64,000 bases of DNA from Leptasterias polaris (lineage: Eukaryota; Echinodermata; Asteroidea; Forcipulatida; Asteriidae): the NCBI GenBank assembly GCA_037783415.1, contig JAZGTN010000027.1, positions 6,162,001 to 6,226,000 of the forward strand. Reading direction: 5' to 3'. Shown here one piece after another: positions 1 to 11,318 of the stretch. Numbering within the stretch: position 1 is the stretch's first letter; the number at the start of each line of letters is the position of its first letter. The notes under the pieces were generated by a model that was not told the origin of the DNA, searched no databases, and saw only the letters and a program-made list of their open reading frames with translations. The position numbers were made by a program, and so were the translations under genes.

Positions 1-172
1 AACAGCGGACGAACCGCCATTTACAGGAAATGGAAAAAAACTAAAAACTTTATCTTTAAATTTACAGTAAATAAATGTTAAGAATTGAAACTAGCATGCA
101 TGTATTTATGAAATCCAACCTGAATTTGCCATAAGAAGAAACAAATTTTGAATACATTAAGCTCGTTAGTAA

Positions 173-439
173 GACGTTGTCCATATTGCAATACAATTGT
201 CCCTTGAAGGAGGGAATTTATCAGTGGCAGTCTCCCACCCTAATCCCCCATCAGAACCATTCCTTAGAGACCCCTTGGACAATATGTCTCACAGCGGGAG
301 AACAAGACTCCCGGTATTCAGTAGGAGCAATTGTGTTCGTGGAAGCATATATTTCAGCCCTTCTGATGATGTTTCAAGTATTGCTCCAGCGATGGTCTCG
401 GAAATTGAAATCAGCCTAAGGAGGTTTTCGTGGAAATAA
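173..439 (+). CDS. Possible terminal coding exon of an unidentified gene
   Basis: An open frame of 88 codons runs from after the stop at 170-172 to a TAA at 437-439. It starts with the residues VVHIAIQLSLEGG and ends in SLRRFSWK. The stretch is clearly less AT-rich than its surroundings, and the stop overlaps an AATAAA that could serve as a polyadenylation signal. It could be the 3' exon of a gene that starts left of the window, entered through TCGTTAG at 162-168. The acceptor tract is poor, no domain is recognised, and an 88-codon frame can arise by chance. Confidence 0.28.
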   Translation, partial: DVVHIAIQLSLEGGNLSVAVSHPNPPSEPFLRDPLDNMSHSGRTRLPVFSRSNCVRGSIYFSPSDDVSSIAPAMVSEIEISLRRFSWK

Positions 440-1898
440 AGACTGACAAGAATGAGTTATGGGAAGGAAATGCATATATCGCTAGCATAAGACAAGATCC
501 TGTCGGTTTATTGACATCATTTGATGATAGTTTTAGCACCCCTTTTCCCCTTCTTTTTCTTGGAAGGTCAAATTACATTTTGATTTCCATTCTTACAAGT
601 TAAAGCATTCTGTGGCACATATGCAATTCAACATTTAAATGAATATGAAATGTTATTGTTTTGGTTTGCTCAACCGGAGATGCTACTGGTAGTTTAATCA
701 GTCTGCATTGGGTGTCACACTGTAGTCAAACTTGTGTGTCATTAAGAACTGTTATGTTTATGTAACACTTATCCAAATCAACCGAAAATTTGTGTGAATT
801 TAGCCCCCTTTGGGACTCATGTAAAATGAGACATGCTGGTAGAAATATACATAGTATCACTTCTGTCATTCCGGCTTTCAAAACAAAACCCAGGCTTTTA
901 GAAAATTAGGGGAAAAATCTGCTTTCATTTACAACCAACTTGTGTAAAAAGTTAGTATATCAAATACTTTACAAATGGTGGATACACTATCTCGTCTGCA
1001 AGTTAGAGTGTTACTAATTTATGCAATCAACAAATGTGTAAAAAAATCGAAGAATTTTGCTCTATCCCTTTAAGTCTTCCCCTGCCATTGATCCAGTTGT
1101 AAAAATCTTCACCAAAACCTCAATCTTGAAAAGGAAGGGGGAAAAAAGAAAGGAAAAAAGAAAGGAAAAAACACACACACAAAAACTAAAAGAAGATGAA
1201 AAAAGATGCCTACAATGTTGATGAGCGTGCGAAAACACAAATTTCTCATCCAGGTGACTGTATTTTGTTTCTATTGTGGAGAAGCAAGGGTCTATCTCCC
1301 AGGCCAATGATGAAATCTATGCGAGCTATCAAGTTGACACGTGTTGCCAGACCACGGATGGATACATTTCACTGCCTTGGTGCGCTCCATGTGGGCCTCG
1401 GGGGACGTGGTTCATGTAGCGCTGTCATGGTTTGCTCCGTTCATACTTTGTCCCTTTGAATGCAAAAAAGGGAAAAATAACAGAAAGGCAAGATCATAGA
1501 TAAGAGCGATTTAGAGAGGTCGAGATTCTAATATGGATTTTTTCCCCCTCTCCAATTTAGAGTGAAACAGTTTTAAAAAGAACAGTTTTTTTTTGAGTGT
1601 GTGAGTGTATTGATTCTTGAGGGATGGTATCAGTGCATATCTGTTCTGTACGCGACCCTATTTTGTCTGTCAATGGCTCAGGCCCTGGTGAATTTGTTTG
1701 ACCTTCTTTTATCTTTAAAAAACATCTTGTATTCCTAGTTACCATGGTTACTCGGCAAGTTGATGGACAATGAAACTGATCGATTCATTTGTCATTACGC
1801 CAGTTGGCCTCAGTGGAAGTTGTTACATCTCCCTCGTAGGGGCAAAGATGATATTTCCGAATAAAATTGTTGAATTTAAATTCAGGGCGCCGCTCAGG
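440..1898. other. No gene seen; AT-rich, purine tract
   Basis: Nothing is recognisable as a gene. A purine-rich tract (about 1134-1198, GGAAAAAAGAAA-type) runs into a short CA run. A less AT-rich patch at 1300-1445 has no convincing frame. Confidence 0.6.
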
Positions 1899-2178
1899 GG
1901 CCAATTTCATAGTGCTGCTTAACGGTAAGCAAATTTTCCTGCTTACTGTAGCAACAAAATCTCTTAAGCATGAGCGTATTGCACAGGTTAGCAAGAAAAT
2001 TAGGTGGCCAGGCTGCGCATTCATCATGGATTTGCATTGTTACGTCATTCATTTTCATACAGTAAACACCGGAGGGTTAGAATGCCTTTTCGTGTGCTTA
2101 CGGTTAGCAGTGCTATGAAATTGAAACTCGTACAGTAAGCACAGAATTGGCCGTTAAGCAGCTGTATGAAATTGGGCC
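1899..2178. mobile_element. MITE-like element, family 1 (CAATTTCAT termini)
   Basis: The ends are inverted copies: GGCCAATTTCATAGTGCTGC on the left and, at 2151-2178, its approximate complement ending in CTATGAAATTGGGCC. It is 280 bp long with no coding capacity. Three diverged relatives occur in the window (15311-15516, 21374-21555, 29714-29885), so this is a dispersed family. No clear target duplication was found. Confidence 0.65.
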
Positions 2179-4191
2179 GTGGACTTGTGAAATCGTTGGG
2201 GGAGGCACAGTGCTGTGAATTTAGGTCTACACCAAGTTTTTCTTTACATAGATCCCCATCTATTTTTGTTTTGAACCGAGTAATTTCATACTTTTATCTG
2301 CATGTAACATGAGAGTTTTTTTCGAAATGCAAAACTTATTTTTTTATTGCTTATTAGACAATCCCGTGTGCATATTGACACTTTGCAATATTAGATGCAT
2401 AGTGGAAACTCTGTATTTATATGAAATGAATTCAGATTTGAGTTAAAGGGAAAGTATACAATGTGTCATTGTTTGTTTGTTTGGTTGTTTCTTTAAAAAA
2501 AATAAAAATAATAATTAATTCCTTTTATCTAGTTTTCCATTAACTCAGTTGTCCAACGTAATGCTGATTTATCAAGAAAGATACAGTTAAAGTCGCATGT
2601 GAAAGTTTCAGCTGAATACAGTATCTCCTTGCCTCGAAAACAGCCCAAAACCGCCACAGTATTTTCACAAGAACATCAAATCCATCCACGTTTAGAGAGG
2701 TGACAGCGGGTACCAACCTCATCTTTGGCTGCAGCAGTCTTGAACGGACACCAACCCTCAGAAATCTGAGAAACGATTCATGCATGAATCGCTTCTCAGA
2801 TTCCAATGTTTTTGTACAAAAAATTATCCAAACCATGTTACTGTGAAGGGAACCCTTTCTCAAAGTTGTTTATACTATCAACAGCTGCAGTGCTTCTCAC
2901 CAAGTAAGTTTTTATGGTCATTAATGTTTGGATCAAGTGTTACCAATATTTGACCCTATCTTTAAAAGGCAGGGGTGTTCTTTGACAACTTTGTCTTCTT
3001 TGTTCTGAGCCATAAACTGGGTATATAGAGCAGAGAAATTGACGGGGAAAACATGGTGAGATATACCCCCTTTAAGCAAAGAGAATTATCCAATCCCCTG
3101 TCATTCAATATCACTGTTGCCACATCTACTCAGTCAAATATATGGGAAGTTTTCCCCTAGGATCAGCGAGGTGTTCTCTTTGTCAAAACAAATATCTTGA
3201 TTATTTGCTGCGGCTGTCATCATCTCTGTGGATTGATGGCGTGACTTTTTTTTTTACCTTAATACTTAATTGGCTATGAAGGGTATTTATAGCTTCTGTT
3301 TAAGTTGGGGTTAAATCTATTTGTGCTGGTTTGTCCGAGTGTGGACATTTATTGTGTATTTTTTAATTACCTGACTTAGGAAAGGTAGGCAAAGGTAGAT
3401 TTGACTGTACATAAGAAATGATAAGAATATAATCACTTTGTAAGCAATTTGTAATACATGGACTAAACTATAAGTTAGTGTTTGTATAGATATTGTTCCC
3501 ACTTAAGGTCAAACAGTGTAACATCTCTTTCAAATTCCATGCATGATATTGGTCAGTGAACACTCAGCATAAGTTTTAGCGCTTGGGGCAGCTTCAAGCC
3601 AAAACCCACGTCACCCAAGTTAAAGATGGCATCTATGGGGAACTATCTATATGCTTAATGAAATTTTCTTGTAAAACTACCTTTAAAATAATATGTGGGG
3701 TTTGTAGTAGCACCGTCTTTGTCCTTGTTTGTCAGTGGTGTTTTAACCATGAATCTTACAAGTAATAAGAGATCCATATCTACACTAAGCCATGTTCTCC
3801 CCAATGAATTGACCAAGTGGGAACTGCCTCTGGTCGTCACTGGGAGTGCATCACACTGCTCCACTCACGTAGTCAATTAATTTTACCTGTAAATCTAGCA
3901 ATGCATGAGTTATCCCTCACAACTGGTGAAAGATGTCATGTTTGCTGGTTGATTCAGAGATTTTCAGCTGCTACTAATTCAGGCCTTGTCAGCGGATGAA
4001 ATTATTCAGACAAAGGCGATTTGAAATTAAAGAGTGCAACATTTACACATAGACTGGATTAACAAGAATATAGTTTAAAAAAATAAATAAAATTAAAAAT
4101 AACAATAAAGTACAATGACATTTTGTCTGTGTAGAGTGATATGCGTCAAGTGCCTACAATTTATAGAGTAGTTTTTAATAAACATCTGACT
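2179..4191. other. No gene seen; one 40-bp palindrome
   Basis: AT-rich non-coding sequence. The only clear structure is the palindrome at 2763-2802. Scattered short open frames on both strands have no recognisable product. Confidence 0.6.
2763..2802. repeat. 40-bp palindrome
   Basis: Left arm AATCTGAGAAACGATTCATG and right arm CATGAATCGCTTCTCAGATT are reverse complements except at one base, with no spacer. It may be the remnant of a foldback element; no function can be assigned. Confidence 0.75.
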
Positions 4192-4363
4192 TACCGTAAT
4201 TTTCGGATTATAAACCGCCCGGCGTATAAACCGCAATGCTCCAAAATATGGAAAAAATATTTAGGTGTCAGCGTATAAACCGCGCGGGCGTATAAACCGC
4301 GGCCAAAATGTTAAAAAAACTAACCTCAAAACACGGAAGTGAAGTTCGCAAAACTGCGTATGG

Positions 4364-4969
4364 TAAGCTTGGGCGATATTGCTTTTTTTCATTCACGATA
4401 CATCGTCTAAAATATATCTCGATATTCGATGATATCGCGGTTAATTTGTGACGTGAGTTGATGAGGGAACCCACTTCAGATTTAAAAATAGTGTTAAAAC
4501 TGAAGTGCCGCGAATTGGTTATTGATGTAAGGAAATTTGATAAAGGCTGTAAGGCTCTCCATTCTAGCCATGGTTTTATTCTTCATGTTACCCGAAGCAC
4601 CACGAGCGCAATTGGCACAGGCTGATTGGCTGATTCCAGACCGGCCGCTTTCCGATTGGCCGATCGCGTGAATAATTATGACGTAGTGCTTCTCACAGCT
4701 TTCCGATTGGCCGATCGCGTGAATAATTATGACGTATGCTTCTCACAGCTTTCCGATTGGCCGATTGCGTGAATAATTATGACGTAGTGCTTCTCACAGC
4801 ACTGCCATAGTATTCATCACCTCGATCCCGCAGATGTGCTTGCATGCTCCTAACGTGGTAAACTTTATAGTTAGGGGGTGAAGGAATGGCGGCGTGTAGC
4901 TGTGGGAACGAAAAGGCAAGGGAAATTCCCTTTGTGAGAAATCACCTCGTGGTATATCGCCCAAGCTTA
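4364..4969. mobile_element. Nested hAT-like MITE inside the 4192-5413 element
   Basis: Begins TAAGCTTGGGCGATAT and ends ATATCGCCCAAGCTTA, a perfect 16-bp terminal inverted repeat. It is flanked by GCGTATGG (4356-4363) and GCGTATAG (4970-4977), a 7/8 direct repeat, as expected for the 8-bp target-site duplication of hAT-type transposons. It is 606 bp long and non-coding. Its insertion must postdate the outer element. The superfamily assignment is inference from the duplication length. Confidence 0.75.
4647..4800 (+). repeat. Tandem triplication of a ~51-bp unit
   Basis: Three head-to-tail copies start at 4647, 4698 and 4748, each beginning GCTTTCCGATTGGCCGAT and ending GTGCTTCTCACA (the second copy lacks one base). 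They lie inside the nested MITE. The unit contains TGACGTA, resembling a CRE/ATF half site; no function is claimed. Confidence 0.9.
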
Positions 4970-5413
4970 GCGTATAGAGATCGCATATGGAGCATCGGAG
5001 ATATATCAGCATAATATGGAGATCGCTGGGATAAATAGACAGGGGGACCAGTCTAGTCTAACTCGAGTTTCGCTGATTGTTCATCTCAGAGGGGGGACTG
5101 AACTCTAACAATAGGGCGGTTGATAAACGTTTTATAAAGGCAACACGGAATACAAATGAGGCGGGATTTTCAACAGGCATTTTCAACAGGATTTTGTCAC
5201 CACACAGGCATGTTTTGCAGGATTTTTTATCGTTTAAGAACATTGTTTTTATTTAGAACATTTTACAAACGATCTTTCTTTATAAAAATGCTGTATTTTT
5301 CTCTTCCATATTTATACGTCGGCGTATAAGCCGCCCGGAGAATAAACCGCAGGAGTTTAAAAAAAGTCAAAATCAACGTATAAACCGCGGTTTATAATCC
5401 GAAAATTACGGTA

Positions 5414-6814
5414 CATGGTTTCAAAACGGCCACTTGTAGTCACCCTGAGTCAGAAAATTTGAAAAGGGAGAAATGGTGCTTATGGATACCTCCCTCAAAA
5501 AAAAGCAAAGTACGCCTGTCTTCTAATAGCGTAGATTGAAACAAGGGAATCTGAGGAAATGGCAGTGATGTTTGAATCAATAAATTATTGTCTTAAAAAA
5601 AAAAAATCAATTAATGGAGGATGCCAACAGCAATTTCACCCATGCAGTTTGTTCGTGTGGGGAGCTCGTCCAGCAAGTTCCAAAGTGATGTCACAACTGA
5701 ACCTTGTTAATTTGATGCGATATAAATAACAACATAAAATAGATATTCACTGTCTAAACAAAATCAATAGTTTCATTAATTGGCCCATATATAACATGCT
5801 GGTCGAAGCTTTAGGTCTAATATTAAAGAGGTGTTTTTGCTGTTGTGTAATGAAAGCACCACATCATCGTCAGTCGATTGTAATTATTCCGGTAATTATA
5901 GGCCATCCCTCATCAGAGAAACGGAGTTCTAATGTAATTGAATAAGTGACTAGTTTTGTCAGTTTATAATTCCAAGGTTGTCCATTGACAACATTTGTGT
6001 GGAATAATGAGAACAGCAAAGATTCTTTCTCCCTGTGGGGGGAGAAGAGCAATATGGATTTTTGTTCTGCTGCTGACAATTTTTGAGGTAACTGTTTTTT
6101 TCCCTGACAAAATAAGGACATTTTAGTTTGCATTGTTTGCATTTTTTTTTGGTATTATTGGTTTTTATTTTCTGTGCTGCAGTATTTTTTATTTTGATAT
6201 GTGAATTTACTCAATATACCACTCCATTACAATGATTGACAATTAAAGATCTTAGTGTATAGATTTAGATGTTGTGCATTTATCGCATGGGCATGGGGTG
6301 TGGGAATTCCTTGGCCATTGATCGCGCTGGCATAATTAAGTGAGAAACAGTGGACCTTATGCAATGAAGTCAGTCTGGCGCCTTCTTAAAGGTTAAAACA
6401 ATGAGGAAACAATGAGAATGTACGGGATGGGACAATGAGCAACCTTCTTCTGACCTTTAGGAGAGGGCGCCCTACTGTTGACATTCAATGTAAAATTTGC
6501 AAATTAAAATGATTAACTCTCCTAGTACGCTTGTTTAGTTTCTTTGCCTTATTCTAAAGCTCTGAAGCTAAAATTCAAGAATTCCCGAATGAAACCCTAA
6601 AAATTAGTGGATTGTTCCCCCTTGACTTACATACACTGCTTGCCATGAATTGTTCGGACAAACTCGTCAGGAACTGAGGAATTACATATGCCAAGGGAAC
6701 TCTTTGGTACAAGAAATGATTTGCATTTAGAATACATGTTCAGTGAAGGTGGCAACATGTATATTTTTCTTTACCCCTTTAGAGACCATAGTGGCTAAAA
6801 CTTCCCATAGATTT
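5414..6814. other. No gene seen
   Basis: AT-rich sequence with short A or T runs and no recognisable exon, RNA gene or transposon end. Confidence 0.55.
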
Positions 6815-7184
6815 AATAATAATAATAATAATAATAGTGGCTTCTTATATAGCGCTCAGGTCCGTCACTCAGTGATGCTCATGGCGCTTCAACATTATTA
6901 CCCCTGGTCACTGGGCCATTTTTGTGTCATTCCTTTAACCATCTCAGCTCCCTGGGGAGTATACAGCCTGTGCTGCCAAATATGTAGCGCATCAAGCTAA
7001 ATCAATCACAAGAACCATCTCTGCCCTCACAGGTACCCATTTACTCCTGGGTGATGAGAAGCAATTATAGTTAAGTGTCTTGCTCAAGGACACAAGTGTC
7101 ACGACCGGGACTCGAACCCACACTCTGCTGATCAGAAACACCAGAGCTTGGATCCGGTGCTCTTATCCGCTCGGCCACGACACG
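6815..7184 (-). mobile_element. tRNA-derived SINE, family A
   Basis: On the - strand the head reads GTGTCGTGGCCGAGCGGATA (A-box region), with the B box GGGTTCGAGTCCCGGTCGTG about 50 bases on. The tRNA-like part resembles a type-II (Leu/Ser) tRNA with an extra arm. A body follows, ending in an (ATT)n tail that reads as (AAT)n at 6815-6836 on the + strand. Other copies: 28698-28880 and 49923-50440. Confidence 0.85.
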
Positions 7185-9354
7185 CTATTTAACCTACTTT
7201 CAGACAGCTCATTCAAAAGATTATAGTTTAATGGCATGTTCTAAATGACAACTTTCCATGTACTTCCCCATATTATTAATTTAATTAGTAGTTTATTTAA
7301 TGGTCTATTTTCTGGTACCACGACCAAGGGATCCTAAAGATCAACTAGGCCTATAACCTGTTGACCTGAAGATATTGGTTTTGGAGAAGACAAAGAAATG
7401 TTCAGTTTTAGATTGGGGGGGTGGGGGGGAAATCTAAATAAATAAAAAAGCCATGCAATCTGGGACTGAAAAACCCAATCCACATGCGAGCTACAGTCTA
7501 AAGTGGAATTGGAACTGGGGTCCTCAGATGTGAAAGGCCACTCAGCCAACCTGACAATTCAACATTTCATCTGCATTTCTAAAACAAAACAAATAGTTCT
7601 TTTTAAAACATGTATTAATAATGTTGGAGCTCATCTTAAAGCTTGAAAGAGTATGACATAACAAAGTAAGCAAAATGTCTGGGCTCATTTTGGAGATGAT
7701 TACACATTGGTCTCTTTATCTGGTTGTAAAAGTGGACCACCAGAAATGGCTATTGCAGGGTTTGCCCCATGACCTTTCTTGTGACTAGCTCATCATTTAA
7801 ATGATCCATCAACCTTTCCACTTGTGCATACTTCATATTAAATACTAGCGATTTGAGATTTGAAAAGGTTTATTGTGTAAAGAAAAAAAAATTGCTTCAC
7901 AGCCAAAAATTGCAGTCACATTAAAATTAGTTAAAAATGTAGCATTCAGAAAAAGGGATGCTTTTGAAGACTGAACTAGCGTGCCAGACCACTTGGTGAG
8001 AATTTGGACTGGTCCTCGGGTTCTCCTTAACCAGAGTGGACCACGGTAAGGGAGAACAGTGCATAGTCATCTGACAGTATCAATGTTCAGTTGCGAACTG
8101 TAGTCCTTGTGACTTCACTGTCTGCCCAGTAGAATGAGTTTTTCTGGAGTACACTTATTAGTATGTCAATATCATGTACATAGATGAGGATTCAAGGATA
8201 TGTAATTTTTTTACATGGTAGTTTAGTTGTTGTAAATAATAATTAGGGTACTTTCATAAAACTAGTTTTTAGTGAGAAGATAATTGACATTGTGACTACA
8301 GTCTCCATTATTAGATGTGCCAGTGATAAGTTCAAGAAAGTGTAGCAGGTCATTAGTTATATTCTCTTATAAGTCGTCTTATCTCTCGTCTTGTTTGTTG
8401 TATTCTCTTTTTCTCTGTCTGCCAGTCAATGTTTTAACTACACCTTAAAGTCAATGTAAAACACTCTTAGCAAATGCGCAAATGTCCAAAACCTTCACAA
8501 GTTATCTGAGATTTCCAATTTGGGAAAAACTATTATTGGCGAGGTGTTGTGAAAGGGATGTAGGGTTACACTTAGATTAAAACGTGTATTTTTCCATGAC
8601 TTTATATAGCTCCATGCTCTGACTGAGGACATTCACCCCAGATGGAGTGTATTTATTTTAAAATTATATTGGAGCAAACGCTAGGATATCTTGTAGATAC
8701 ATTAAGTAACGCAAGCAACATGAATGAGTGCAGCACCGTACACTGCCTCTCTACATATACACAATGGTAGTCAGCAGACCTAGCAAGTATGGATGACCCA
8801 TCAGGAATTATAAATATAATTGATTTTTCACGTGTATATTTACAACATGCTATCAGTGTACCCAATTATGCATAGTTTTTGATAATATATGGCAGCTGTG
8901 TATAGGCTGCCAAGCGTACAAATTAGGTAAGCTTATAATGTTATCGGCCAAACCATGGATAGCAAGCTTGTTTTTCCACAATGCTTTTTCAGCTGAACAA
9001 TATTTTCTGCTTTAAAAGTTACATAAATTAGTTCATGGTGCCAAAGTGGTTGAACAAACCTTAGCCAGACATTTTTTATTTATTTTTACCTCTATTGGAT
9101 TGGAAAACATGAACAAAAATGTATTTTTGACCAGTTGAAAAGACTGGGAGGTAGTTTACTAGAAATGATGATAAAGAATAAGGATTAATATCACAGATCC
9201 CCCTTCACTCGGACTGCTGTAAGGATGGATTTATTTAAAAAGGGACATATATGAGCAAGGGGCCGCTATAGTGTGTTTTGATCCATACAGCATTTTGGGG
9301 TTTGCTCTTAACATTTGTTGTGACTGGCCAGCATTACCCGAGTTGGCTTGTCAT
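7185..9354. other. No gene seen
   Basis: AT-rich non-coding sequence. I found no RyR motif, RNA gene or complete mobile element here. Confidence 0.5.
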
Positions 9355-9407
9355 TTCACTAGTCCACCAGCCTTTTCACTAGTCCACCAGCCTTTTCACT
9401 AGTCCAT
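9355..9407 (+). repeat. 20-bp tandem repeat, 2.6 copies
   Basis: TTCACTAGTCCACCAGCCTT is repeated at 9355, 9375 and (truncated) 9395. Confidence 0.9.
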
Positions 9408-9413
9408 ACTTCA

Positions 9414-9883
9414 AATGAAACAGCAATGCTCTTTCAACACTGAACTAGCCAGCCGGATGCTGTAGGGAGAACGCTGTAGAAAAAGATTTAATATTGAAGG
9501 TGTCAAGCATAAACATCTCCCTGCAGTCATCACCTTCATTGACTTCCGCAAGGTGTTTGACACTACCGGGTCAAGATGATGAACATCCTCACCGCATATG
9601 GGATCCCCAAAAAGTTAGTGCAAGTGAATGGGGTAGCCTCAAAAAGTTTGTGCAAGTGAATGGGGTAACCTACGCAAACACCCCGGCCAGGGTCACTTAA
9701 CTAGATGATGTCACTGTGTTCTTTGACATCCTGGCAGGAGTGTTTCAGGGTGACACCTTAGCCGCATTTCTCTTTATCATCGTCCTCGACTACACCCTGA
9801 GGAAGGCGATCAATGAAACAGCAATGCTCTTTCAACACTGAACTAGCCAGCCGGATGCTGTAGGGAGAACGCTGTAGAAAAAA
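9414..9883 (+). mobile_element. LINE reverse-transcriptase fragment between 70-bp direct repeats
   Basis: Between two nearly identical ~70-bp direct repeats (9414-9484 and 9812-9883) lies a decayed reverse-transcriptase piece. Readable blocks are HLPAVITFIDFRKVFDT (9512-9562), MMNILTAYGIPKKLV, ILAGVFQGDTLAAFLFIIVL and DYTLRKAI, in the order of RT motifs in RTE-like LINEs (FVDFKKAFDS, ILAGVLQGDTLAPFLF). Stops and frameshifts interrupt it, and an internal ~36-bp duplication (GTGCAAGTGAATGGGGTA) is present. Pseudogene. Confidence 0.75.
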
Positions 9884-10809
9884 GTTTTATGCCGTGTTCG
9901 TTAATAGCCCTGCTGTGCAATTTTATTAATTAGGAAACTAATGCAGCAGCCCTCACTATTGGAAAGTGAAGCTAATGAAATTTGAGTTTTAGGCCTTTTT
10001 TCCATTTCACTCTGCTTAGTTAGGTTTTGTGCCAGTGGTGCGTAAGAGAGAAATTGAAACCAGGAAGTGCATCGAAAAGAACAGGAAATTACCAGGAAAT
10101 ATTGGAATTTTTTTTCTTTCCCAAAATTGATTTCAAGATTAACACTTGGTGCTGATGAACTTGGACAGGGTGAATGCCCTTTGATTCCCTCCATGTGATA
10201 GGTTTGATGTTGTGTGCAAAATTTCTTAAGACTGTAATACGTTTTTGTTATATTCTGTTAAGTTTTTTGGAGAAACACCAGGAACGTAGTGCATATGAGT
10301 ATTTACTATATACTTTACTGATAACGAACATGAATTTCAGTATTTCAAAGTTCAAGTAAAACAAATAAAGGAACTCGTAAGTGTTAGTTCTCCATGAAGA
10401 CCTTGAGGCTTGCCTCGTTAATATCCTAATAAGGTATGTCTCGGACAAAGCTTTGTCGACCCCCCATCTGTCCAATGTTTGTCTAAATGCCATTCCTCCT
10501 GTGGCTACTTCAGTCAAGTTTTTTTCTCTTTTTCCCCCTTTTATTTTACAGGGAATTAGTTTGATGTAGGCCTATGTTTAGATTTTAAGAGGATGTTGAT
10601 TCATGTGTAGAATAATTGTTCCTTTGAGGCCCTTGGTCATACTCCATCGTCCTTGCCATTGCTATGTTTATATATACACATGTGTTTGTTTCTTTTAAAA
10701 CCATAAGCATTCATGAACAATTGTTGTATACTTGACCAACAAGAAGAGTCTATTCTTAAAAGCCAATTTTAACAAATACTAGACATTGAAGTATGTGGGA
10801 GTTGAGTAG
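9884..10809. other. No gene seen
   Basis: AT-rich, with no supported feature. Confidence 0.5.
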
Positions 10810-10965
10810 ACCGATCCATTAAGCCCCGCCTCCTTACGAGTTGACCAATCACAGCCGCGAAACCCGATCACCATTAGTGCAAAGATCACCAAACGGCTCA
10901 AATGGTGATCAGATTTCGCGGTTGTGATTGGTCAAAGAGAAATGGGCGTGGCTTAATGGATCGGT
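10810..10965. mobile_element. Foldback MITE, 156 bp
   Basis: Ends ACCGATCCATTAAGCC and GGCTTAATGGATCGGT are exact inverted copies. Complementarity continues inward (GACCAATCACAGCCGCGAAA against TTTCGCGGTTGTGATTGGTC). Non-coding. Confidence 0.85.
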
Positions 10966-11265
10966 ATATTGTATCAAAACAGTTGAATAAATTTGCATAA
11001 TATTGATTCGATACACATGAATAACCATGACCTGCAACAGCTGTAAGCCTGATCATTATTCAATAAAAGGGAATTTGGGTTGAAATGCTCAGAATTCTAT
11101 TAGTTATCATTTGTACTATTTGTTTTCTCCTTTTTCGTATCAGTTTGTAAAACTTTGTATACCCTTCAGTTGAATGCAAAAATGCATGAAATATAGGAGA
11201 AAACATATGCTCTCCACTCCAGACTATATTTTAAATGTATATTCCATGTACATGTGAGCATATGC

Positions 11266-11318
11266 CCTGGTTGGATGTCATTCTACATTAGTGTAATGGA
11301 GACTGACATCCTACCAGG
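11266..11318. other. 53-nt near-perfect hairpin
   Basis: CCTGGTTGGATGTCATTCTA pairs with the downstream arm ending TGACATCCTACCAGG. The arms are 25 nt with three mismatches and a 3-nt apex (GTG); the apex-proximal stem is CATTA/TAATG. It resembles a small-RNA precursor fold or a minimal foldback remnant. No known miRNA is recognised. Confidence 0.4.

Larger units (their letters stand above)
4192..5413. mobile_element. Non-autonomous DNA transposon with 27-bp terminal inverted repeats
   Basis: Left end TACCGTAATTTTCGGATTAT continues into AAACCGC; right end GCGGTTTATAATCCGAAAAT continues into TACGGTA. The terminal repeats match perfectly over 27 bp. Subterminal direct copies of GCGTATAAACCGC lie inside both ends. 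The terminal TA may be a duplicated TA target. No transposase frame exists. The interior holds a second nested element (4364-4969) and a 51-bp triplication. TAYCGTAWTTTTCGG-type ends are widespread in animal genomes; I do not assign a superfamily. Confidence 0.85.

Noticed and set aside
1062..1459. Overlapping open frames on both strands near 1.1-1.45 kb
   Set aside because: No domain, no splice context and low-complexity parts; not supportable as genes.
2540..2863. 107-codon - strand open frame
   Set aside because: It spans the 40-bp palindrome and has no recognised motif; likely chance.
6815..7184. Functional tRNA gene
   Set aside because: The tRNA-like part is followed by a SINE body and tail, recurs in several copies, and lacks a clean acceptor stem; the other tRNA-like heads were rejected for the same reason.
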